DNA of 64,000 nucleotides from Fibrobacterota bacterium (lineage in GTDB: Bacteria; Fibrobacterota; Fibrobacteria; UBA11236). Of the stretch, positions 18,201 through 25,116 are shown one piece after another. Under the pieces are notes generated by a model, which saw nothing but the letters and a program-made list of their open reading frames with translations, made no database searches and was not told where the DNA came from. Positions within the stretch are counted from its first letter, which is position 1, and each line of letters starts with the position of its first letter. A program made the position numbers and the translations under genes. The stretch lies in NCBI GenBank assembly GCA_947466585.1, contig CANIEU010000006.1, forward strand, positions 58,124 through 122,123, given 5' to 3'.

Positions 18201-18447
18201 CCTGGAAGGTGCGGTGCAACGCGTGCGCCCCAAGATCATGACGGCGGCGGTGATTCTGGCCGGTCTGGTTCCCATCCTGTGGAGCCACGGACCGGGTTCC
18301 GACGTGATGAAACGCATTGCGGCTCCCATGGTGGGAGGCGTGGTCACCTCGGTGATGCTCGAACTCGCCGTGTACCCCGCCCTTTACCTTCTGTGGCGGA
18401 AACGCAATCTTGGCTTGAGGGAACCGCCCCCGAAAGCAGTAACCTGA
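15229..18447 (+). CDS. cusA: Heavy-metal efflux RND pump, CusA type
   Basis: A 1,072-residue proton-driven inner-membrane transporter. It has the HME-RND signature in the first helix and periplasmic start (TLSTPVDALPDLSDAQVIVY), the central GGIAIAVGAMVDGTIILIEN, and AETGVVMLLYLD near the C-terminus. The last motif is typical of CusA/SilA-like monovalent copper/silver pumps rather than CzcA. Two large periplasmic loops and 12 helices are inferred from the pattern. Together with the two upstream genes and the P-type ATPase after it, it makes a complete copper/silver detoxification set. Confidence 0.92.
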   Translation: MRAEHTDQPKANRNGPDFSENRNGFLEGVVRWSIRNRILVGLVTLMLFLGGIWSTLSTPVDALPDLSDAQVIVYTAFDGQSPRTIEDQVTYPLTTALVSVPGSKTVRGYSFFGYSLVYVLFEDGTDPYWARSRVQEYLNTAQQRLPEGVTPSLGPDGTGVGWVYEYALVSENKSLQELRSLQDWYLKYALSSVDGVSEVASVGGYVKQYQVQLDPLRLQSLGITLADVEMAVKNANADVGGETLEMGESELMVRGQGYLHGLDDLKAVPVKYDAGAGTSVTLGDLAVIVEGPAMRRGVAELDGKGEVVGGIIVMRQGANALEVIRGVRQKLEELQHGLPAGVKIVPTYDRSELIVQSVRNLSFKLLEEMLMMALVCGLFLLHLRSALVAVFTLPAALLIAFLVMRYQGIHADIMSLGGIAIAVGAMVDGTIILIENTHKHLEREALKPPEQRRDNWSVVIEAASEVGPALFWSLLVITVSFIPVFVLTGQEGRLFKPLAFTKTWSMAAAAVLSVTVIPILLGYFVRGGIRSEHSNPVNRWLQAAYHPIAVFALRRPRTMITLALLLIGLTVYPFSKIGSEFMPPLNEGDLIYMPTTMPGISITKAKELLGQTDRILKTFPEVKQVFGKIGRAETPTDPAGLDMMETIIQLKPQKEWRPGMTSAKLIVEMDRALRIPGLTNAWTMPIKTRVDMLSTGIRTPVGLKISGPDLDTLNKLGIEAEGILRDVPGTQSAFAERTVGGNYLDIKVDRQKAARYGLNVADIQTVILTAVAGMPVTTTVEGLERYAVNLRYSRELRDNLPALKRILIPMPDGGEVPLEEVADISESNGPMVIRSEDTRPSSWVFVDLHTSDLGGYVKKAQKALAEKLLLPTGYNLTFSGQYESMQRAQKTLMKVIPMTLLLVILLLFLNTRSLARTFIVLCAVPFSLVGAVWILYLLDFNLSVAVWIGMIALAGLDAETGVVMLLYLDQVVDALRSENRPHDMDGLKQAILEGAVQRVRPKIMTAAVILAGLVPILWSHGPGSDVMKRIAAPMVGGVVTSVMLELAVYPALYLLWRKRNLGLREPPPKAVT

Positions 18448-18527
18448 TCCGCACATCAGGACCTATTCTTTAAACCACAACTACCGAACTGAAAACGGGC
18501 GTCACGAGAACCCCGAAACGGGCTTTC

Positions 18528-20912
18528 ATGCAACACGAACACACGCATTCCGACTCACCTCGCACCGCCACCGTGCGCGATCCCGTTTGCGGCATGGATA
18601 TTCCCGCAACCTCGAAGCATCGCCGCACCTACAAAGGAATGGAATACCAGTTCTGCTGCGGAAATTGCCTAGCGAAATTTGCAGTGGACCCGGCGCGCTA
18701 TGTCTCTTCTCCTTCCGGATCCGCAACGTCCTCCGCGCTGGCAGATTGTTGCGCCCCCGGCAAGGTAACGAAACACGCGGCGTCCGCGAAGGTTTCGACC
18801 GATGTCATTTACACCTGCCCCATGCATCCCGAGATCCGTCAAAAAGGGCCGGGCTCCTGCCCCAAATGCGGGATGGCCTTGGAACCCGAGACCATCGATG
18901 CTTCGGACGACGGTGAGAACCCGGAATTGCAAGACATGCAACGGCGGTTCGGTTGGAGCGCTCTGCTGGCCGTTCCGGTGGTGGGTCTCTCCATGGGCCA
19001 CCTCGTGCCGGGGGGCCTACCCCTGTTCATGCATTCCGGGAAATGGTTGGAGCTGTTATTCGCAACACCGGTGGTGCTGTGGGGCGGCTGGCCGTTTTTC
19101 CAGCGCGCCTGGGCTTCGCTCGTGTACCGCAGCCTCAACATGTTCACGCTCATCGGTCTGGGTGTGGCCGTGGCCTATGGTTACAGCGTGGTCGCCGCGT
19201 TGTTTCCCGGGTTGTTTCCTCCCGCATTCCGCGATGCATATGGTGCGGTGGGGCTTTACTTCGAGGCCGCCGCTGTCATCGTGGTGTTGATCCTGCTAGG
19301 CCAAGTGCTCGAGCTGCGGGCCCGCGGAAAGACCAGCAGCGCCCTCAAGAAATTGCTCGGACTCGCGGCAACCTCCGCACGCCGGCTCCGCGACGACGGA
19401 GTGGTAGAAGATGTTCCGCTTGAAGACGTCGCGTTGGGAGACCGGCTGCGCGTGCGGCCCGGCGAAAAGATACCGGTGGACGGCACCGTTCTCGAAGGCC
19501 GCAGCTCCGTGGACGAATCCATGGTGACCGGCGAACCGATCCCGGTGGAGAAGGATCCGGGTTCGAAGGTCTTCGGCGCCACTTTGAACGGCACCGGAAC
19601 CTTTATTCTCAAAGCTGAAAAAGTCGGCTCGGAAACCTTGCTGGCGCGCATCGTCGCCATGGTCTCCGAAGCGCAACGCAGCCGCGCACCCATTCAGAAA
19701 CTGGCGGACCGGGTCTCCGGTTATTTCGTCCCGCTCGTGATCTTCATTGCCCTGCTCACCTTCGCCCTGTGGGCCTGGCTTGGGCCGGAACCCCGCTTTG
19801 CGCTGGCGCTCGTCAACGCCGTGGCCGTCCTCATCATCGCCTGCCCCTGCGCGCTAGGTCTCGCGACTCCGGTTTCGATTATGGTAGCAACCGGCAAGGC
19901 GGCGGGCATGGGCATTTTGTTCCGGAATGCCGAAGCCATCGAGACGCTACGCAAGGTTGATACATTGGTGGTCGACAAGACCGGTACGCTCACGGAGGGT
20001 AAACCCGTGTTGGTCACGGTTGAGACGGTTTCGGGTTTTGAGGAATCCGTCTTGATACAGCTCGCCGCTTCGCTCGAAAAGGGCAGCGAACATCCGCTCG
20101 CAGCGGCTTTAATCGCAGGTGCGCTGCACAAGGGGATCACGCCATCCGCCGTGGAACATTTCGAGTCTATACCGGGCAAGGGAATCCATGGGAGAGTGGC
20201 CGGAAAAAGAATCGCTCTGGGAAACCAGGCATTGTTCCAGTCCATGAATATGGATGCATCGCCCTTGCTGGGAGGCGCGGAAGAGTTGCGGACCAACGGC
20301 CAGACGGTGTTGCTCGCCGCGGTGGACGGCAAGGCGGCAGGCTTGTTCGGCGTGGAAGATCCGATCAAGGCGACGAGCATCGAAGCCGTTGAAAGCCTGC
20401 GCAAAGACGGCGTCCGCGTGGTGATGCTCACCGGAGACAACAAGGTCACCGCCGATGCCGTTGCGCGTCGCCTCGGCATTACGGAGGTGTTTGCGGATGT
20501 GCTCCCCGATCAGAAGGCGGAAAAGGTTCGCACCCTTCAACAAGAGGGGCGTATCGTGGCCATGGCGGGAGACGGCATCAACGATGCACCGGCTTTGGCG
20601 CTCGCGCACGTGGGCATCGCCATGGGCACGGGAACCGATGTGGCCATGGAGAGCGCGGGATTGACCTTGGTTCAAGGCGACCTGCGCGGCATTCTGCGTG
20701 CGCGGCGTCTCTCGCAAAAGACCATGGCCAACATCAAACAGAACCTGTTCTTTGCGTTCGTTTACAACAGTCTCGGTGTTCCGGTGGCGGCGGGGGTGCT
20801 GTATCCGGTTTTCGGATTGCTGCTCAGCCCGATCTTGGCCGCAGCGGCCATGAGCCTCAGCTCGGTGTCGGTATTGGCGAATGCATTGCGCTTGCGGAAC
20901 GCACAGGTCTGA
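18528..20912 (+). CDS. copA: Copper-translocating P1B-type ATPase with YHS and HMBD N-terminus
   Basis: A 794-residue ATPase moving Cu(I) or Ag(I) out of the cytoplasm. The N-terminus lacks the usual ferredoxin-like CxxC domain. Instead it has a YHS domain ([33 protein letters not shown], about residues 18-60) and a heavy-metal-binding domain ([26 protein letters not shown], about 88-118). The P1B core shows [15 protein letters not shown], the transport motif [11 protein letters not shown], the phosphorylation site [13 protein letters not shown], the nucleotide motif GSEHPLA and [14 protein letters not shown] plus HMBD heads are typical of SilP/CopA-like pumps linked to Cus systems. Confidence 0.94.
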   Translation: MQHEHTHSDSPRTATVRDPVCGMDIPATSKHRRTYKGMEYQFCCGNCLAKFAVDPARYVSSPSGSATSSALADCCAPGKVTKHAASAKVSTDVIYTCPMHPEIRQKGPGSCPKCGMALEPETIDASDDGENPELQDMQRRFGWSALLAVPVVGLSMGHLVPGGLPLFMHSGKWLELLFATPVVLWGGWPFFQRAWASLVYRSLNMFTLIGLGVAVAYGYSVVAALFPGLFPPAFRDAYGAVGLYFEAAAVIVVLILLGQVLELRARGKTSSALKKLLGLAATSARRLRDDGVVEDVPLEDVALGDRLRVRPGEKIPVDGTVLEGRSSVDESMVTGEPIPVEKDPGSKVFGATLNGTGTFILKAEKVGSETLLARIVAMVSEAQRSRAPIQKLADRVSGYFVPLVIFIALLTFALWAWLGPEPRFALALVNAVAVLIIACPCALGLATPVSIMVATGKAAGMGILFRNAEAIETLRKVDTLVVDKTGTLTEGKPVLVTVETVSGFEESVLIQLAASLEKGSEHPLAAALIAGALHKGITPSAVEHFESIPGKGIHGRVAGKRIALGNQALFQSMNMDASPLLGGAEELRTNGQTVLLAAVDGKAAGLFGVEDPIKATSIEAVESLRKDGVRVVMLTGDNKVTADAVARRLGITEVFADVLPDQKAEKVRTLQQEGRIVAMAGDGINDAPALALAHVGIAMGTGTDVAMESAGLTLVQGDLRGILRARRLSQKTMANIKQNLFFAFVYNSLGVPVAAGVLYPVFGLLLSPILAAAAMSLSSVSVLANALRLRNAQV

Positions 20913-21230
20913 TCAGAGCGGGTGCACGCCATCCTTGAAGGCCGTTTCGACGGTCGCCACCGGACGCTTGCCTGAAACCGCGCCTTTCAAAAAGCGCGGT
21001 TCCAAAAATTCACAGTATTTGATTCCGTACAGAATACACAGCGCTCCAACCACCGTGGAGGCGCCGAGGAGAAAGTGCATTCCCGGTCGGAACGGAAAAT
21101 CAACTACCAGGGCAATCAACCAAAGGCAGAACAAACCCAAGGCTACAGACCAAATCACCCACAGCACTTTCATGCGGGATTGAAGCGGTCCGTGCCAGCG
21201 AACGAGTCCTTGTGTCCAATAGGATTTCAT
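20913..21230 (-). CDS. Small two-helix membrane protein of unknown function
   Basis: A 105-residue protein with two hydrophobic helices (VLWVIWSVALGLFCLWLIAL and MHFLLGASTVVGALCILYG) and a short charged tail. The start has a strong Shine-Dalgarno (AGGAG). Its stop codon touches that of copA, so the two genes converge with no spacer. No family recognised. Proximity to the copper block does not prove a link, because it is on the opposite strand. Confidence 0.6.
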   Translation of the reverse strand: MKSYWTQGLVRWHGPLQSRMKVLWVIWSVALGLFCLWLIALVVDFPFRPGMHFLLGASTVVGALCILYGIKYCEFLEPRFLKGAVSGKRPVATVETAFKDGVHPL

Positions 21231-21269
21231 GATCGCTCCTGACTCAAGATTGACTTTATTCGAAACGGC

Positions 21270-21803
21270 TTAAAAGAAGAACCGCGCACCCAAACCCGAA
21301 GACACGTAGCCATTGGCGTTCGGAATCACACGCACACCCGGTGCGATTTCAAGAAAAATGTCGAACGGTGCCGTGGCGAACTGGTATTCCAGACCGAGAA
21401 CGAATCGAACACCCAGACCCGCATTGCCTGAGACCGAGGTCCAAAGGCCCGGACCATAATAGACTGGCAAGCGACCCTGCTTCACGGGAATGGCGTTATA
21501 GTTGTACCAGAGGTAATCTCCACCGAAATAGAGGCGGCCGTTGCAACCGTTGTCGTTCTGTCCGCAGTTGTTGTTGTCCCAACCGCGGTTTCCCCAACCG
21601 CCGCCCTGATCATAGGCGAGAATGAGCTGAATGGCGTTCACACCGTTGGTGGGAAGTTTGGCCGAAAGTCCAGAAGGATTTCCGAGAATGAAACCGAGAC
21701 CGAAGTCGCTGGAGGCAGCCGGCGCTGCTCGCAAAGTTCCGGCGCAAAAGGTCGACAATGCGATGACGGCAACGCCCATGGTCAGGGTTTTAAACAATTT
21801 CAT
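21270..21803 (-). CDS. Small outer-membrane beta-barrel protein (DUF3996/BAPKO_0422-like)
   Basis: A 177-residue protein with a signal peptide (residues 1-27, ending LRAAPA). The mature sequence looks like an eight-stranded barrel, with FGLGFILGNPSGLSAKLP at the start and GLGARFFF at the end, the latter a typical outer-membrane terminal Phe. The start motif matches the DUF3996-type barrel pattern. A Gly/Asn/Cys-rich loop (NNNCGQNDNGCNGRLYFGG) has two Cys that could form a disulphide. AGGAG lies 8 bases before the ATG. It is divergent from the two-component relic, with shared palindromes in the spacer. Confidence 0.7.
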   Translation of the reverse strand: MKLFKTLTMGVAVIALSTFCAGTLRAAPAASSDFGLGFILGNPSGLSAKLPTNGVNAIQLILAYDQGGGWGNRGWDNNNCGQNDNGCNGRLYFGGDYLWYNYNAIPVKQGRLPVYYGPGLWTSVSGNAGLGVRFVLGLEYQFATAPFDIFLEIAPGVRVIPNANGYVSSGLGARFFF

Positions 21804-21870
21804 CTGGATCTCCTAAATTCTGTTATCGAAAAGTGCTGATCAAGCATATTTAGGCCCTTCACGGATCGTC

Positions 21871-21886
21871 ATGGGGTATATCCCTA
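21871..21886. promoter_or_regulatory. Operator-like palindrome, copy 1
   Basis: ATGGGGTATATCCCTA: a GGG-N5-CCC palindrome with a perfect left half-site ATGGGGT. It lies between the outer-membrane protein gene and the two-component genes; see the copies at 21951, 23169 and 23890. Confidence 0.5.
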
Positions 21887-21950
21887 CCTTCGTCTAATAC
21901 AGACGCCATGTTTCGAAATGTTCAAACCCGATACGATCCGTCATTGGCAC

Positions 21951-21965
21951 CGGGTTATACCCCAT
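21951..21965. promoter_or_regulatory. Operator-like palindrome, copy 2
   Basis: CGGGTTATACCCCAT, with a perfect right half-site ACCCCAT and an imperfect left half, 80 bases after copy 1 in the same spacer. Confidence 0.5.
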
Positions 21966-22072
21966 AAGCACCGCGGCAATAATTTGGGATATTGCAAGTC
22001 TTGAGATCCGCGGAGCGACAATATCCATTGTTACCGAATTTCCCATAAAAAGTCCGCTCTCCTTTTAAAGCT

Positions 22073-22357
22073 ATGTTCCCCAACAATCATGAAAACCCTT
22101 CTTCTTCGGCAAACCCGCGACTTGGCGCTGCTCCGACGCACGTTGGTACGGGAAACCCCATGGAAATCCGCGATGACAGCATTTCCTTCGAGGTCGAGAA
22201 GGTCTTGCACGCAAAGCGCTATAAAAGGTTGGGATTGATCAGCATGCGCAAACGAATGGAAATATTCGGCGGACAATTGGTGCTCGAATCGACGCCCGGC
22301 AAGGGCACCACCGTTCGCGCAACATTACCGGCCGGAAAGGAAAAGGTTTCATCATGA
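22073..22357 (+). pseudogene. Relic of a NarX/NreB-type sensor histidine kinase (C-terminal fragment)
   Basis: Only 94 residues remain. The last 60 match the end of a HPK7-type kinase ATPase domain, with RLGLISMRKRMEIFGGQ and STPGKGTTVRATLPAG (G2 region and end). The G1 motif, normally DDGxGF, reads RDDSISFEVEKVL, with both glycines changed to serine. The sensor, dimerisation/phosphoacceptor and N-box parts are gone, and the N-terminal 30 residues match nothing. It overlaps the response regulator by ATGA, the usual coupling for an intact pair, so a kinase gene appears to have decayed in place. Confidence 0.75.
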
Positions 22358-23052
22358 ATTCACCAGCTCCATTCGCACCCATTATCGACGTCATGTTGGC
22401 GGAAGATCACACCATCGTCCGCGAAGGCCTTAAAGCCATGCTGCTCGCGGAAGGCGACATTCGCATCGTGGGCGAAGCCGAGAACGGACGCCAAGCCGTG
22501 GAGCTCGCCCAAAAACTGCGCCCTTCGGTGATCATCATGGATATTGCGATGCCCCTGCTGAACGGGCTTGAAGCCACGCGTCAGATCCTCAAAATCATTC
22601 CGTCGATGCGCATCATTCTGCTTTCGGCGCACAAGGATGATGCTTATGTGGAACAAGCGATGGCGTTGGGCGCCGTCGGTTACCTCATCAAACAAACTTC
22701 GCTTGACGCATTGGCCAAGGTCATCCGCGAAGTGCATCGCGGGCGCGTGTTCTTCAGCCCCGAGGTCGCCAAGCATCTGACTCATCCGGGGCAGAGGTTA
22801 CCGATTCATGACGATATGCTCCGGAAAAAAGCCGTGCATCTCACTTCGCGCGAGACGGAAGTGCTCCAACTCGTGGCCGAAGGCCACGCCAACAAGCAGG
22901 TCGCCGGCTTGCTCGACATCAGCGTCAAGACCGTTGAAAAACACCGCCAACATTTGATGGAAAAGCTGAACATCCACGATACCGCGGGCTTGACGCGTCA
23001 TGCCATCTCCGCGGGCGTGATCGAAAGCAGCGTCCAACTCACCATCATTTGA
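22354..23052 (+). CDS. NarL/FixJ-type response regulator
   Basis: A 232-residue regulator. The receiver domain covers residues about 12-128 with acidic pocket AEDH near 17-19, phospho-acceptor Asp63 (VIIMDIAMPLLNG) and Lys in YLIKQTS. The LuxR-type helix-turn-helix is at about 160-220 (LTSRETEVLQLVAEGHANKQ, ISVKTVEKHRQHLMEKLNI). It is intact although its neighbouring kinase is a relic, so it is either phosphorylated by another kinase or works unphosphorylated. Palindromes upstream and downstream are candidate binding sites. Confidence 0.92.
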   Translation: MNSPAPFAPIIDVMLAEDHTIVREGLKAMLLAEGDIRIVGEAENGRQAVELAQKLRPSVIIMDIAMPLLNGLEATRQILKIIPSMRIILLSAHKDDAYVEQAMALGAVGYLIKQTSLDALAKVIREVHRGRVFFSPEVAKHLTHPGQRLPIHDDMLRKKAVHLTSRETEVLQLVAEGHANKQVAGLLDISVKTVEKHRQHLMEKLNIHDTAGLTRHAISAGVIESSVQLTII

Positions 23053-23168
23053 GGTGAAGGTCAGAGGCCTCCGCGGGCTTCCGCAGTCCTGCACGGTGAC
23101 GGTGCTCTCCGACCCCGCTCTTTCTGCCGTGCTCCGCACGGACACGGGGCAGCCTCCCAGAGTCCCGA

Positions 23169-23186
23169 ATGGGGTGTGGACCCCAT
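23169..23186. promoter_or_regulatory. Operator-like palindrome, copy 3 (perfect), upstream of dps
   Basis: ATGGGGTGTGGACCCCAT is a perfect inverted repeat with 7-base arms and a 4-base centre, 108 bases before the dps start. The spacing suits a promoter-proximal binding site for a dimeric regulator such as the adjacent NarL-type protein. That assignment is inference. Confidence 0.6.
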
Positions 23187-23293
23187 CCACATCCCGGCTT
23201 TACTCCCCTATCCTTGCGAAATGTTATCGGTGCACGTCTGCATTGTATGGACGACGCTTCCATAACCCTCACCATTCGCTCAGGAGCCCGACC

Positions 23294-23815
23294 ATGAAAA
23301 CCGAAACCCCGCTGCTCGAAGAAAACCAGAACCTTTACAAAACCGCCAACGATATCTCACGCGATAGCCGTGTGGAGTTGTGCGCCTTGTTGAATTTGCG
23401 GCTCGCAGATACGATCGATCTGCAAACCCAACTGAAGCAGGCACATTGGAATGTGAAGGGGCCGAACTTCATCGGTTTGCATGAACTGTTTGACAAGATC
23501 ACCGGATCCGCCGGAGAGTATGCGGATCTGATCGCCGAGCGCGTGGTGCAACTTGGCGGCATTGCGGAAGGCACCGCACGCATGGCGGCGGCGCGCTCAC
23601 GGCTGGAAGAATATCCGTTGGGAATTTCCGAAGGTCTGGCGCATGTGGACGCCGTGGTCACGGCGCTTTCTGCGTACGGCCATGAGATCCGCGAATCGAT
23701 CGACGAAGCGGATGATCTGGGAGATGCCGGAACCGCGGATCTTTTCACCGAAGTTTCGCGCGGCACCGACAAATGGCTGTGGTTCGTGGAAGCCCACATC
23801 CAGGCCAAACACTAA
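23294..23815 (+). CDS. dps: Dps-family ferritin-like DNA-protection protein
   Basis: A 173-residue four-helix protein with the Dps ferroxidase motifs QAHWNVKGPNFIGLHELFDK and SAGEYADLIAERVVQLGG. Dps forms a dodecamer that oxidises and stores iron using peroxide and shields DNA in stress. The start at 23294 has CAGGAG upstream; the open frame extends further 5' without family similarity. The sequence opening (ETPLLEENQNLYKTANDISR) resembles the PexB/Dps-2 subgroup. A perfect palindrome upstream hints at control by the neighbouring response regulator. Confidence 0.9.
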   Translation: MKTETPLLEENQNLYKTANDISRDSRVELCALLNLRLADTIDLQTQLKQAHWNVKGPNFIGLHELFDKITGSAGEYADLIAERVVQLGGIAEGTARMAAARSRLEEYPLGISEGLAHVDAVVTALSAYGHEIRESIDEADDLGDAGTADLFTEVSRGTDKWLWFVEAHIQAKH

Positions 23816-23889
23816 AACCGATCGCCTTGGTCTCATTTTGGCGAAGTGCCGGCCTGAAGGCCTGTCGACCGCCACCCGCTAGGATGATC

Positions 23890-23896
23890 ACCCCAT
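23890..23896. promoter_or_regulatory. Half-site of the ATGGGGT/ACCCCAT motif before the ice-binding-type gene
   Basis: ACCCCAT with only a weak partner (CTAGGAT) at the expected spacing, 75 bases before the next gene. Weak on its own; listed as the fourth copy within 2 kb. Confidence 0.3.
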
Positions 23897-23970
23897 AACC
23901 GAACCCGGCATCCTCGGTTAATTCTTTGTCAGTTCACAACACTGGCAATGAATTACACCCGAGGTTAATC

Positions 23971-24939
23971 ATGAGTTTGTCACAAACTTATCATTCCGAA
24001 AAGTTCTGTAAACCATCGCAAGCAAGCCTGTGCGCCACGCTCTCCGCGATCGTGCTTTCATTTTTCCTTCCGGTCTCAATTCGTGCTCAACCCGCCCAAT
24101 TGCAGGTGAACCTTCGGTCGGCCGCCGATTTCGGCGTACTCGCAGGATCCCTCGTTTCCAGTATTCCTCCCACCGCGATTACCGGAGACGTTGGTCTCAG
24201 CCCTACTACGGGAGAAGCCATAACGGGATTGCTTGCCGAGGATCTTACCGGGACGATTTATGCCGTCGACCTTGCGGGACCTTCGGGATCTGTGATGGAC
24301 CCAGGCCATCTCACCTCGGCACAGAGCGATCTCACCACCGCCTATAACGACGCCGCAGCGCGCTCACCCGCGCCTTCCGGCCCCTTCTTCAATCCGGGCT
24401 CTGGTGATATCGGTGGTCTCACCTTGGTTCCTGGTCTGTACAAATTCACCAGTACCCTGGCCATTACGGGAGCCGATGTCACCTTGATGGGTACCGACAC
24501 CTCGGTGTGGATTTTTCAAATCGGCTCGGCATTGAATGTGGGCAATGGAATTCACGTGCTCCTCTCGGGCGGGGCACAAGCGCGCAACGTATTTTGGCAG
24601 GTCGGTAGCTCGGCAACCTTGGGCACCACCTCGGAGATGCAGGGCACCATTATGGCGGATCAATCCATCACATTGAACACCGGAGCCGTTCTTAGCGGGC
24701 GGGCCTTGGTCCGCGTCGCTGCAGTGACCTTGGCCTCCAACACGATCACGTTGCCGCCGAAGGCTTCTGGATCTCCTTACCAGGTCACAAGCCTCGCAGG
24801 AAACGCGCAAGTGACCGTCTCCTGGCTCGCGCCGCTTTCAGACAGCGGTTTCACGATCACGGGGTATCGGGCGACGGCTGTGGAAGACACCAGCAAACAT
24901 TCAATGCAGGCGCAGGGGTGGATATCAGTACCCCTCTGA
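23971..24939 (+). CDS. DUF3494 ice-binding-type protein with broken C-terminus
   Basis: The 322-residue product has a signal peptide (to about residue 40) and a complete DUF3494 domain (about 45-270; DFGVLAGSLVSSIPPTAITG, PGLYKFTSTLAITGADVTL, FWQVGSSATLGTTSEMQGTI, SITLNTGAVLSGRAL). DUF3494 is a beta-helix found in ice-binding proteins, but many members have other surface roles. A fibronectin-III module begins near residue 272 (GNAQVTVSWLAPLSDSGFTI) and breaks off after VEDTSKH at residue 310. The last 12 residues are out of frame with a plausible tail in another frame (24903-25049). The start has CGAGG seven bases upstream. Confidence 0.85.
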   Translation: MSLSQTYHSEKFCKPSQASLCATLSAIVLSFFLPVSIRAQPAQLQVNLRSAADFGVLAGSLVSSIPPTAITGDVGLSPTTGEAITGLLAEDLTGTIYAVDLAGPSGSVMDPGHLTSAQSDLTTAYNDAAARSPAPSGPFFNPGSGDIGGLTLVPGLYKFTSTLAITGADVTLMGTDTSVWIFQIGSALNVGNGIHVLLSGGAQARNVFWQVGSSATLGTTSEMQGTIMADQSITLNTGAVLSGRALVRVAAVTLASNTITLPPKASGSPYQVTSLAGNAQVTVSWLAPLSDSGFTITGYRATAVEDTSKHSMQAQGWISVPL

Positions 24940-25049
24940 CCTTGTCGTGGGTGGGACAGAACACGGGAACAGGCCGCCTCACAACCATCATCGGGAAGGT
25001 CGGCAAGGTTACCGTAAACGGAACGCTGCCTGGCACGGTCATGCCCTAA
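24903..25049 (+). pseudogene. Out-of-frame C-terminal remnant following the DUF3494 gene
   Basis: A 48-codon open stretch ending in TAA that starts three bases after the FN3 break, in a different frame. Its translation (AGVDISTPLTLSWVGQN, GKVGKVTVNGTLPGTVMP) reads as an ordered secreted-protein C-terminus. It does not continue an FN3 domain. This fits a deletion joining the 5' part of one gene to the 3' end of another, out of frame. A sequencing indel alone would not restore an FN3. Confidence 0.55.
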
Positions 25050-25074
25050 GCGTTCTGTAGGGAGACACAATACG

Positions 25075-25116
25075 GAATTGGCTCCCTCTGCATCACGTAG
25101 GGGGAGCCAATTTTTT
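25075..25116. terminator. Bidirectional terminator between the DUF3494 gene and feoB
   Basis: AATTGGCTCCC pairs with GGGAGCCAATT around a 14-base loop, with a T-run after it on the plus strand. It lies between convergent genes and reaches the feoB stop codon. Confidence 0.85.

Noticed and set aside
11941..21230. Metal block as a recent mobile island
   Set aside because: No integrase, transposase, tRNA-flanking direct repeats or obvious composition shift found next to it.
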